Origin: Helicobacter sp.
GTDB taxonomy: Bacteria > Campylobacterota > Campylobacteria > Campylobacterales > Helicobacteraceae
Length of the DNA stretch: 21,319 nucleotides
Direction: 5' to 3'
Assembly (NCBI GenBank): GCA_022766795.1
Contig: JALEPE010000051.1
Span: forward strand, 1 to 21,319
In this document: one piece after another, positions 7,519 to 15,003 of the stretch
How positions within the stretch are numbered: the first letter of the stretch is position 1
Layout: each line of letters opens with the position of its first letter
The notes under the pieces: generated by a model
What the model saw: only the letters and a program-made list of their open reading frames with translations
What the model was told of the DNA's origin: nothing
Database searches by the model: none
Translations under genes and position numbers: made by a program

Positions 7519-8849
7519 AATTTACAGCAATGATTTGTAAGATTTTTTGTATCAATTTATTTTTATTAGGAGTTTTAATGGCAGGGAATAGTCCCGTAAA
7601 ATCAGTGCTTCCAAAGCATTATCAAACAACGCTTAAAAATGGTTTAGAAGTGGTTGTCATTCCAATGAAAAATCAAAGCAATGTCATCACAACCGATATT
7701 TTTTACAAGGTAGGTAGTCGCAACGAGGTAATGGGAAAAAGCGGAATCGCGCATATGCTAGAGCATTTAAATTTCAAATCCACAAAAAACCTAAAAGCAG
7801 GTGAGTTTGATAAAATTGTCAAGGGTTTTGGTGGGGCGACAAATGCTGCTACTGGCTTTGATTACACGCATTATTATATTAAATCTAGCGCACAAAATCT
7901 CAATCAATCCCTAGAGTTATTCGCAGAATTAATGCAAAATTTAAGCCTAAAAGACGAGGAGTTTCAACCCGAACGCAATGTGGTTGCAGAGGAGAGATTA
8001 TGGCGCACCGATAACAACCCTATGGGTTATTTGTATTTTAGGCTTTTTAATACGGCTTTTATTTACCACCCTTACCATTGGACACCCATTGGCTTTATGG
8101 ACGATATTAAAAATTGGAGTATAGAGGATATTCGTGCTTTCCATAGCCTTTATTATCAGCCACAAAATGCTGTCATTGTGATTGCGGGGGATATAGATGA
8201 AAAAACTGCACTCAAGGAAGTAAAAAAACATTTTGACAAGATTCAAAATACCCGTGAGATTCCCGCTAAATTACACACCAAAGAGCCAAAACAAGAGGGT
8301 GAGCGCAGGACAAAAGTGCATAAGCAAAGTGAAGTGGAGATTCTAACTCTTGCCTTTAGAATCCCACCCTTTAACCATAAAGACCAAATTGCGCTTAGCG
8401 CATTAAGTGAGATTCTAAGCGGTGGCAAAAGCAGTCCGCTTGTGAGTGAGATTGTAGATAAAAAACGACTTGCAACCGAAGTCTATGCCTATAATATGGA
8501 TTTAATGGACGATGGATTGTTTATTTTAATGGGATTAGCAAACACCGGTGTGAGTTTAGAAAAGCTAGAAAAAGCGATTTTAGCAGAGATTGAAAAAATC
8601 AAACAAGGTAAGCTCAAAGTTGCAGAATTAGAAAAAGCAAAAACGAATCTACGCGCTAATTTCTTGTATGAGTTGGAATCTAGTAGCGGTGTGGCGAATC
8701 TGTTTGGAAGCTACCTTGTGCGTAACGATTTAAAATCATTATTAAATTTTGAGCAAGATTTTGAGAATCTAAGCTTAGAGGATATTGTTGCAGTAGCGCA
8801 AAAATACTTTGTCTCCCAAAATGCAACGATTCTAACTCTAACAAAGTAA
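7515..8849 (+). CDS. secreted M16-family zinc peptidase
   Basis: A pitrilysin/insulinase-type metallopeptidase. The inverted zinc site HMLEH is at 80-84, with the third ligand in ERNVVAEERLWR (glutamates near 159-160). The second, inactive-type half follows (about 230-440, FRIPPFNHKDQIALSALSEILSGG). The first ~23 residues form a credible signal peptide (basic start, then CINLFLLGVLMAG), so a periplasmic location is likely. At 444 residues it is a single-chain, half-size M16 protein, as in the YmxG/PqqL-like group. An internal ATG at 7578 has a strong AGGAG site and would give a version without the signal peptide. It overlaps pyrD by four bases and is followed by dapA after eight. The substrate is unknown. 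Confidence 0.88.
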   Translation: MKFTAMICKIFCINLFLLGVLMAGNSPVKSVLPKHYQTTLKNGLEVVVIPMKNQSNVITTDIFYKVGSRNEVMGKSGIAHMLEHLNFKSTKNLKAGEFDKIVKGFGGATNAATGFDYTHYYIKSSAQNLNQSLELFAELMQNLSLKDEEFQPERNVVAEERLWRTDNNPMGYLYFRLFNTAFIYHPYHWTPIGFMDDIKNWSIEDIRAFHSLYYQPQNAVIVIAGDIDEKTALKEVKKHFDKIQNTREIPAKLHTKEPKQEGERRTKVHKQSEVEILTLAFRIPPFNHKDQIALSALSEILSGGKSSPLVSEIVDKKRLATEVYAYNMDLMDDGLFILMGLANTGVSLEKLEKAILAEIEKIKQGKLKVAELEKAKTNLRANFLYELESSSGVANLFGSYLVRNDLKSLLNFEQDFENLSLEDIVAVAQKYFVSQNATILTLTK

Positions 8850-8857
8850 GGACAAAA

Positions 8858-9772
8858 ATGCAAGTAGAAAATCAAGTGCAAGGGGCGATGACTGCGTTAA
8901 TCACGCCTTTTAAAAATGGCGCATTGGATTTAGAGAGTTATGAATCTCTCATTCAAAGGCAAATCCGCTATGGCATAGATACCATTGTGCCGGTAGGGAC
9001 GACAGGCGAGAGCGCGACACTTAGTCATCAAGAACATAAAGAATGTATTGAAGTTGCAGTGAGTATATGCAAGGCAAGTCAAAAAGAGGGAAATAATGTC
9101 AAGGTTTTAGCGGGGGCGGGAAGCAACTCCACGCAAGAAGCGATTGAACTTGCTAAATTTGCCCAAAGTTGCGGTGCGGACGCGATTTTGTGTGTTACGC
9201 CTTATTATAACAAACCAACCCAAGAGGGATTATTTCAACATTACAAAGCCGTAGCAAGTGCGGTTGAGATTCCATTAATGCTCTATAATGTGCCCGGACG
9301 CACAGGGGTGAATCTTGAAACCAAAACGATTCTAAGGCTTTTTAACGAGATTCCAAATATTTATGGCGTGAAAGAAGCAAGTGGAAGCATTGAAAAAGTC
9401 ATTGATTTAAATATGAATGCCAAAACTTTAAGCATTGTAAGCGGAGAAGATGCAATCAATTATCCTATCTTAAGCTGCGGTGGCGTGGGCGTGATTTCTG
9501 TTACCTCCAATCTTTTGCCAGATAAAATTTCAGAATTGACACATTCTCTTTTGGAATCGCATAATTATGAACGCGCAAGGGAGCTAAACAATGAGCTTTA
9601 TGCCATTAACAAGGCGTTATTTATAGAAAGCAATCCGATTCCTATTAAAGCAGCAATGTATTTAAGTGGGCTTTTAAAAACATTAGAATATCGTTTGCCA
9701 TTAGTGGCACCAAGCACACAAAATATGGAATATCTTGAAAAAATTTTAAGTCAATATGAGGTAGTAAAATGA
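8858..9772 (+). CDS. dapA: 4-hydroxy-tetrahydrodipicolinate synthase
   Basis: A cytoplasmic TIM-barrel lyase that condenses pyruvate with aspartate semialdehyde, the first committed step to diaminopimelate (peptidoglycan) and lysine. Active-site residues are visible: T48/T49 in VPVGTTGES, Y143 and R148 in LYNVPGRTG, and the Schiff-base lysine K172 in GVKEASG. PYYNKPTQEG is also typical. The length of 304 residues is usual. The ATG follows TAAGGA, eight bases after the M16 gene. The stop overlaps the next start by four bases, so translation is probably coupled. Confidence 0.96.
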   Translation: MQVENQVQGAMTALITPFKNGALDLESYESLIQRQIRYGIDTIVPVGTTGESATLSHQEHKECIEVAVSICKASQKEGNNVKVLAGAGSNSTQEAIELAKFAQSCGADAILCVTPYYNKPTQEGLFQHYKAVASAVEIPLMLYNVPGRTGVNLETKTILRLFNEIPNIYGVKEASGSIEKVIDLNMNAKTLSIVSGEDAINYPILSCGGVGVISVTSNLLPDKISELTHSLLESHNYERARELNNELYAINKALFIESNPIPIKAAMYLSGLLKTLEYRLPLVAPSTQNMEYLEKILSQYEVVK

Positions 9773-10551
9773 GCGAAAATTTTAAGGGAAAGACTTTGGT
9801 TATCAGTGGCGCAACGCGTGGAATCGGCAAAGCGATTCTTTATCGTTTCGCGCAAAATGGCGTCAATATTGCTTTTACTTACAATAAAAATGCAGAAGAG
9901 GCAAACAAAATCATTGCCGATGTGGAATCGCAATATGGAATCAAAGCAAAGGCTTATCCGCTAGATGTCTTGCAACCAGAAACCTATAAGGATTTGTTTG
10001 TAGAGATTGATAAGGATTTTGAACGCGTGGATTTTTTCATTAGTAATGCAATCATTTATGGCAAAAGCGTTGTAGGTGGGTTTGCGCCCTTTATGCGCCT
10101 CAAGCCTAAGGGGTTAAATAATATTTACACCGCTACCGTGCTTGCCTTTGTTGTGGGTGCGCAAGAAGCGGCAAAGAGAATGCAAAAAGTTGGTGGTGGA
10201 AGCATTATTTCTTTAAGCTCCACAGGGAATCTTGTCTATATGCCAAATTATGCAGGACACGGAAACTCTAAAAACGCGGTAGAAACAATGGTAAAATATG
10301 CTGCAATGGAGCTTGGAGAGTTTAATATCCGCGTCAATGCTGTGAGTGGCGGACCGATTGAAACCGATGCGCTCAAGGCGTTTCCAGATTTTGCTGAAAT
10401 AAAAGAAAAAGTCATAGAGCAAAGCCCTTTGAATCGTATGGGACAACCTAGTGATATTGCAGGGGCTTGTTTATTCCTATGTGATAGCAATTCTAGTGCG
10501 TGGCTTACAGGACAGACTATCGTGATTGACGGGGGAACTAGCTTTAAGTAA
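9769..10551 (+). CDS. short-chain reductase, FabL-like enoyl-ACP reductase candidate
   Basis: A 260-residue Rossmann-fold oxidoreductase. The cofactor loop SGATRGIG (13-20) suggests NADP(H) binding. The catalytic pair is Y161 and K168, spaced Y-x6-K as in enoyl-ACP reductases, not the Y-x3-K of classical SDRs. NAVSGGPIETDALKAFP near residue 200 closely resembles the corresponding part of Bacillus FabL as I remember it. The end, GQTIVIDGG, is standard for SDRs. Relatives in this group are often named 7-alpha-hydroxysteroid dehydrogenase or plain oxidoreductase. The setting before pgsA fits lipid synthesis. The ATG overlaps the dapA stop. Assignment to the SDR superfamily is certain; enoyl reductase activity is inferred from the active-site spacing. 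Confidence 0.8.
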   Translation: MSENFKGKTLVISGATRGIGKAILYRFAQNGVNIAFTYNKNAEEANKIIADVESQYGIKAKAYPLDVLQPETYKDLFVEIDKDFERVDFFISNAIIYGKSVVGGFAPFMRLKPKGLNNIYTATVLAFVVGAQEAAKRMQKVGGGSIISLSSTGNLVYMPNYAGHGNSKNAVETMVKYAAMELGEFNIRVNAVSGGPIETDALKAFPDFAEIKEKVIEQSPLNRMGQPSDIAGACLFLCDSNSSAWLTGQTIVIDGGTSFK

Positions 10552-10561
10552 GTGGGTAAAA

Positions 10562-11107
10562 ATGCTAAAGTTGGAATCTCTACCGAATATCTTAACAACA
10601 CTGCGTATTGTGCTATCATTTTTGCTTTTAGCGTTAATTTTGTATGGTGCGTGGATTCTGCCACCGCCCATTCACCCGACTTGGATTAACTATTTTGCTT
10701 GTTTGGTATTTTGTGTTGCAAGTATTACCGATTTTTTTGATGGCTTTATTGCAAGAACTTTTAATGTCTCTAGTGTGTTTGGAGAGATTTTTGATCCCTT
10801 AGCCGATAAGCTGTTGATGTTAGCGGCATTAATTGGGCTTTTGGTTTGGAATCGGGCAGATGTTTGGGCGGTATTTTTGATTTTAAGCCGAGAATTTTTC
10901 ATTACCGGATTGCGTGTGGTTGCCGCAAGTAAAGGCATTAAAGTTGCCGCCTCCAATCTTGGAAAATACAAAACAGGCTTACAAATCACTGCCATTGCAT
11001 TTTTGTTTATGGATTATTCTTTTGCGAATGCGACTTTGTGGCTTGCGGTGGCTTTAACGCTTTATTCCGGATTTGATTATGTTAGAATGTATGTAAAGGC
11101 GCGTTAA
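10562..11107 (+). CDS. pgsA: CDP-diacylglycerol–glycerol-3-phosphate 3-phosphatidyltransferase
   Basis: An inner-membrane enzyme making phosphatidylglycerol phosphate, precursor of phosphatidylglycerol and cardiolipin. The CDP-alcohol phosphotransferase motif is complete: D57, D60-G61, A64-R65, G74, D78 and D82, within DFFDGFIAR and GEIFDPLAD. Four to six hydrophobic helices surround it. The N terminus LPNILTTLRI is characteristic of PgsA. I start at the ATG at 10562 (181 residues), ten bases after the reductase stop and preceded by AGTGGG; a TTG at 10526 would overlap the upstream gene without a ribosome site. The stop TAA is followed at once by the rseP ATG. Confidence 0.93.
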   Translation: MLKLESLPNILTTLRIVLSFLLLALILYGAWILPPPIHPTWINYFACLVFCVASITDFFDGFIARTFNVSSVFGEIFDPLADKLLMLAALIGLLVWNRADVWAVFLILSREFFITGLRVVAASKGIKVAASNLGKYKTGLQITAIAFLFMDYSFANATLWLAVALTLYSGFDYVRMYVKAR

Positions 11108-12178
11108 ATGGGAATTATTGGTTCTATTTTAGTTTTATCTTTTTTGGTTTTTTTTCACGAGTTAGGGCATTTTCTAGCTGCAAAGCTTTTTGGTGTGCGC
11201 GTGGAGGCTTTTAGCGTTGGTTTTGGTAAAACACGCATTTTTAAAAAACAAATCGGAGAGACAGAATATTCCTTGCGCCCCATTCCTTTGGGAGGATTTG
11301 TGCAGCTCAAAGGACAAAGCGACTTTGATCCTAAACTGCGCGATACAACAAGTGATAGCCTCTATGGAATCGCACATTGGAAAAGGCTCGTGATTCTAGC
11401 TGCGGGTTCGTTGTTTAATTTGCTTTTAGCCTTTTTGCTTTTTATTGCCATTGGTTTAATGGGCAAAAACGAATTAGCACCTGTGGTGGGCAAAGTAGAA
11501 GCAAATATGCCAGCAAAACTTGCAGGATTAAAAAGTGGCGATGAGATTCTTAGTGTCAATGGGATAAAAACGCGCACTTGGGAGGATTTAAGCGGGGCAA
11601 TCGCAAAATCTAGTGGCGCAATAGAGATAGTGTTTTTGCGCAATTCTCAAGAATATGAGACGACTTTAACGCCTAAATATGGAGAATCTAAAAATATTTT
11701 TGGTGAGAATATTTCGCGTCCTTTGATTGGGATTGTTTCTAGCGGAGAAGTGAGGCTCGTTTCTTACTCCCTTGTGGATTCTATTCCCTACGCGATGCGT
11801 CAAACCTTAGAATCTAGTAAGCTCATCTTACAGAGTATTGAAAAAATGTTCTCCGGTGTTGTGCCTCTTAGTGAAGTGGGGGGCGTGGTTTCTATTGTGA
11901 GTATCACAAAAAAGGCGACAGAGCTTGGAATCGTTACGCTTTTTGCTTTCACTGCTTTGATTTCTGTGAATCTTGGAATCTTGAATTTGCTTCCAATCCC
12001 TGCGCTAGATGGTGGGCATATTCTTTTTACACTTTATGAAATGCTAACAAAAAGAATCCCAACAGAAAATACTTTTTATCGTTTAAGTATGGCGGGTTGG
12101 ATTGTATTATTGGGACTTATGGGGCTTGGATTGTATAATGATATTTTGCGACTCATCAATGGGACAATGCCATTTTAA
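11108..12178 (+). CDS. rseP: site-2 zinc metalloprotease RseP
   Basis: An M50-family intramembrane protease. The zinc site HELGH (17-21) lies in the first helix and the second motif NLLPIPALDGGH (from 293) in a C-terminal helix. Between them is one PDZ domain (about 115-180, PAKLAGLKSGDEILSVNGI), whereas the E. coli protein has two; 356 residues is normal for the single-PDZ form. Known roles of the family are cleavage of anti-sigma factors and clearance of signal-peptide remnants; the substrate here is unknown. The start codon abuts the pgsA stop, so translation is likely coupled. The G6 run at 11878-11883 lies in frame and does not disrupt the gene. Confidence 0.94.
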   Translation: MGIIGSILVLSFLVFFHELGHFLAAKLFGVRVEAFSVGFGKTRIFKKQIGETEYSLRPIPLGGFVQLKGQSDFDPKLRDTTSDSLYGIAHWKRLVILAAGSLFNLLLAFLLFIAIGLMGKNELAPVVGKVEANMPAKLAGLKSGDEILSVNGIKTRTWEDLSGAIAKSSGAIEIVFLRNSQEYETTLTPKYGESKNIFGENISRPLIGIVSSGEVRLVSYSLVDSIPYAMRQTLESSKLILQSIEKMFSGVVPLSEVGGVVSIVSITKKATELGIVTLFAFTALISVNLGILNLLPIPALDGGHILFTLYEMLTKRIPTENTFYRLSMAGWIVLLGLMGLGLYNDILRLINGTMPF

Positions 12179-12187
12179 GGAAAAGAA

Positions 12188-12862
12188 ATGCAAGCAAGAT
12201 TGAATCAAAACTTAATGGAGGCGATTGAGAGGATTGAAAAAGCAAGAATCGCAGTAGATAGACATAGAATCGTGCGTATAATAGCGGTTAGCAAATATTC
12301 TACCAAAGAGGAAATTGCTGCACTTTATGCGTGTGGGCAAAGGGCTTTTGGAGAGAATAAGGTGCAGGATTTGAAAGAAAAATCACAACTTTTAGAATCC
12401 CTCCCGCTAGAATGGCATTTTATCGGTTCTTTGCAAAACAATAAAATCAACGCGCTTTTGCGTTTAAATCCCTTTATGCTCCAAAGTCTGCATTCCTTAG
12501 AACTTGCAGAGCAACTGCAAAAGCGTTTGCAAAAAGAAAATAAAACTCTCCAAACTTTACTGCAAATTAATAGCGCAAAAGAGGAGAGTAAAAGCGGATT
12601 TATGCCAGAAATTGCGTTTGATATGTATCTTAGGATTCAAGAATCTTGCCCGAATCTCAAACTCTGTGGCTTAATGAGTATCGGCGCACATACAGACAAT
12701 CAAGCAGAGATTCAAAAAAGCTTTGAAACCACACAGAAAATCTTTGAATCCTTACAAAATAAAGGCGCAGAAGTACTTAGTATGGGAATGAGCGGGGATT
12801 TTGAGTTAGCCATTGCTTGTGGGAGTAATTGTGTGCGATTAGGAAGCACTTTGTTTAAGTAG
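12188..12862 (+). CDS. YggS/PLPBP-family pyridoxal phosphate homeostasis protein
   Basis: A cytoplasmic PLP-binding protein with an alanine-racemase-like barrel and no known enzymatic activity; relatives buffer PLP and affect amino-acid balance. The PLP lysine is K36 in AVSKYS. Other family motifs are FGENKVQDL, WHFIGSLQNNK, GLMSIGAH and LSMGMSGDFELAI with VRLGSTLF at the end. The length is 224 residues. TAAGGA precedes the ATG, nine bases after rseP, and this is the last gene of the operon. A new promoter-like TATAAA follows at 12902. Confidence 0.92.
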   Translation: MQARLNQNLMEAIERIEKARIAVDRHRIVRIIAVSKYSTKEEIAALYACGQRAFGENKVQDLKEKSQLLESLPLEWHFIGSLQNNKINALLRLNPFMLQSLHSLELAEQLQKRLQKENKTLQTLLQINSAKEESKSGFMPEIAFDMYLRIQESCPNLKLCGLMSIGAHTDNQAEIQKSFETTQKIFESLQNKGAEVLSMGMSGDFELAIACGSNCVRLGSTLFK

Positions 12863-12901
12863 AATTTTAGGGATCTAAAAAAGCAAACAAGGCGCATATG
12901 T

Positions 12902-12907
12902 TATAAA
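12902..12907 (+). promoter_or_regulatory. candidate -10 box for the phase-variable gene
   Basis: TATAAA in the context ATGTTATAAAAATGAG, about 32 bases before the start codon. It would give the SGNH-like gene its own transcript in addition to read-through from the operon. Confidence 0.4.
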
Positions 12908-12933
12908 AATGAGTTTTTAAGTTGGGAGTGTTG

Positions 12934-14305
12934 ATGATGAATATTATTTTATTAGGAGGGAGCAACTCCATAAAAAAGGGTGCCTTAAAGCACGGAATTA
13001 AAGAGGCGATTGAAACATTAAATAAAAAAGGAAGTGTGGAATCTAAATTTGATACGCAGTTTAATTTAGAGCAGATTCCGGGATTTATCGGGGGGGGGGG
13101 ATTTGCCCTCTTTGCAGAAAGAACACAAAGAGCCTCTTAAGTTTTGCAATCTAGCCTTAGGCGCGACCACAAGCATACAGAATCTTTATGAACTAAAACG
13201 CACTAAAAATAAAGAAATTTTAGAGAATGCGACATTGATTATTACGGAATCTAATGTCAATGAAGCCCATTATGATGCAGTCAATATTGAAAAATTGCCC
13301 GATGCGATTTTATATCGCAATATCGCTTGGTATTATGCTGCATTATACGCCCTGCAAAAGCCCGTGGTTGTCATTTTGCTACCCTTCTCTGTGGGGAGAT
13401 TTGCCTTTGTGAATAATATTCACCGCAAGTTTTGCTTACACTATGGATTTAATTGCATTGATATGCAGAAATTTTATCAAAAAAATGATTTAGTGGAGTT
13501 TGGACATAGGATCGATTGGGCGCATCCTCTAGGGGAGATTATGCACGAGTTAGGGCGCAATATCATTGCGGTGTATCGTCATTTTAAATCCCCTAAACCA
13601 AAGGTAAAAGTTTCTAAAAATATGGAATTTGTGGTGCTAAATTTCAATGCATTAGAGGTGTGCGGAAATCTAACCTATGCTCATTTGCAAAATTCCGCAT
13701 TTGATGAATATGCCGGGAAATTGACACAGGAAGTTTATTTAAAGATTCCTAATATATATTGCGGATTTACACCCATTGCGTTGCACACTTGGAATAATGA
13801 TGGCAAGGTCATCGCTCCCATTGGAATCGCACAATTTATTTGGACGCGTGTGTATTTACAAAATAGACAACTTAGTTTAAGCAAAGAGACAAATTATTTA
13901 AATAGCGTTACAGAAATTAATTACTCCAACGCATTTGTGGTTGATGACGCGACAATTATCGGTTTTAATCCTATTGATAACGCAATGATTAAAGAGTATC
14001 ATTGTGGAACTTTCTCTTTTAAAGAAGGTGCGATTAAGGCGGATACGCATTGTAATTTAGTGGCAATTATGTTAGCAAGGGGGGAAATGCTACCAAAAGA
14101 AAGTGAATACATAAATTTAGCAAAGGAAGAAATTGCAATCCCTAAAGAATATAATTTTGAAGCATTGATTCCACCTGTTCATCGCTATAAGACAATGATT
14201 GATGAATATTGTCAAACCGCAGATGCGCTAAAATTTAACGCCTATGCGCAAAAGATTGCGCAATTACAAGCCCGCTTAAAAGCTTTAGGTGTTACAGATA
14301 TCTAG
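12934..14305 (+). CDS. phase-variable SGNH-hydrolase-like protein, frame OFF at a G11 tract
   Basis: Two reading frames are joined at G11 (13090-13100). As sequenced, translation from 12934 stops at 13140 after 68 residues. With G10 (or G13) the two halves fuse into a 456-residue protein. SGNH-like blocks are then visible: GGSNS near the N terminus (nucleophile serine), CNLALGATTS (glycine), ESNVNE (asparagine) and DWAHP (aspartate/histidine). The ~250-residue C-terminal part is not recognised. There is no signal peptide. The start is ATG at 12934 or 12937, with GGGAG at 12924-12928. The downstream frame is long and undamaged, so this is a switched-off gene and not a decayed one. SGNH enzymes include esterases and acetyl transferases acting on glycans; that role here is a guess. 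An assembly error in the tract is the alternative. Confidence 0.8.
13090..13100 (+). repeat. poly-G tract (G11), slipped-strand switch
   Basis: Eleven consecutive G bases lie inside the coding region, between ATC and ATTTGC. It is by far the longest G run in the window; others reach six. Counting codons, G10 or G13 keeps the long downstream frame open, while G11 and G12 lead to early stops. Confidence 0.9.
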
Positions 14306-14317
14306 TATAAAATCCCT

Positions 14318-14354
14318 GTGTGTTGGCGCGCAACTCTTGGCTAGAGTAACACGC
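14318..14354. terminator. structured spacer between convergent genes, possible terminator
   Basis: GTGTGTT (14318-14324) can pair with AACACGC (14348-14354, one G-U pair). Inside, ACTCT (14333-14337) pairs with AGAGT (14343-14347) around TGGCT. It fills the 51-base gap between two convergent genes. There is no T-run, so function as a terminator is unsure. Confidence 0.35.
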
Positions 14355-14356
14355 AC

Positions 14357-14761
14357 TTAGTAAGCTCTAGGACCGCATTTCCATTCAATTTCTTTTGCGG
14401 TTAATTGCATATCTTTTGGCAAACCAGTTTGGGGATTGATTGCTCCCGCATTACTATCTGCATACGCGTTGTATCCACCATAGGGAACTGCCTCAACTTT
14501 GACAAACTTACCCACCGTTAAATCTTTAAATGAGCCATACACATCTTGCCCAAAAACACCGCAATCATCGCCTTTAATCTCTGTGTAAGGCAAGACTTTA
14601 ATCACAAGTTGTCCTCCAGGTCCCGCTAAAGTAATAGTTTTGTTTGCATTATCTACTGCTGAAATTTGCCCCTCTACATCAAAGTCATAATCCGACGCCA
14701 TTGCAGAAGCAGAAAGAATCGCAGCTGTTGCAAATACTCCAAATAATTTTAAAGTTTTCAT
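14357..14761 (-). CDS. small exported DUF5666-like protein
   Basis: A 134-residue protein with a clear signal peptide (MKTLKLFGVFATAAILSASA, cleavage probably after AMA), so a periplasmic location is expected. The mature part is a beta-rich repeat of the kind seen in DUF5666: VEGQISAVDNANKTITLAG, then VIKVLPYTEIKG and LTVGKFVKVEAVPYGG. Two cysteines (in DDCGVF and EWKCGP) could form a disulfide. The function is not known. The ATG has AAGGAT upstream and a TATAAT -10 box further up (14793-14798, minus strand), so it is transcribed alone. The family assignment rests on pattern, not a search. Confidence 0.75.
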   Translation of the reverse strand: MKTLKLFGVFATAAILSASAMASDYDFDVEGQISAVDNANKTITLAGPGGQLVIKVLPYTEIKGDDCGVFGQDVYGSFKDLTVGKFVKVEAVPYGGYNAYADSNAGAINPQTGLPKDMQLTAKEIEWKCGPRAY

Positions 14762-14792
14762 TTTGTATCCTTATGATTTAAATTCGCTTGAA

Positions 14793-14798
14793 ATTATA
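14793..14798 (-). promoter_or_regulatory. -10 box for the DUF5666-like gene
   Basis: On the minus strand this is a consensus TATAAT in ACTTATAATTTC, 31 bases before the ATG. Confidence 0.5.
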
Positions 14799-14816
14799 AG
14801 TGGATTTTGTCAATAA

Positions 14817-14951
14817 ATTATTAAGATTTTAAGGAATTTTTGTCAATTTAATTTTCTCACCACCTAGCTATAAAAAACAAGAATCTTTAACATATTTAAG
14901 AATAATAAATTTTACTGCACTTTTTAGAAATTCCTAAAATCTTAAAATAAT
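14817..14951. repeat. long-range inverted repeat upstream of metK
   Basis: The left arm 14817-14839 (ATTATTAAGATTTT then AAGGAATTT) is nearly the reverse complement of the right arm 14928-14951 (AAATTCCTAAAATC then TTAAAATAAT), with two small gaps. About 88 bases separate the arms. The right arm ends just before the candidate metK -10 region. Both arms are AT-rich, so chance contributes, but the shared GGAATTT/AAATTCC and AAGATTTT/AAAATCTT cores make a real repeat likely. Confidence 0.5.
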
Positions 14952-14962
14952 TTTAAATTTTT

Positions 14963-14973
14963 TATGCTAAAAT
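14963..14973 (+). promoter_or_regulatory. candidate -10 region for metK
   Basis: TATGCTAAAAT lies 30 bases before the ATG in an AT-rich stretch. The ribosome site AAGGTG precedes the start at 15004. Confidence 0.45.
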
Positions 14974-15003
14974 TCTTAAAAATCTCAAATACAAGGTGAA
15001 TTT

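Noticed and set aside
13103..14305. Separate gene starting at TTG 13103
   Set aside because: The TTG directly follows the G11 tract and has no ribosome site. The frame joins naturally to the upstream half with one G less, so it is the second half of one gene.
14762..15003. SAM riboswitch in the metK leader
   Set aside because: The leader is very AT-rich with none of the conserved riboswitch cores, and the likely promoter leaves only about 25 bases of leader.
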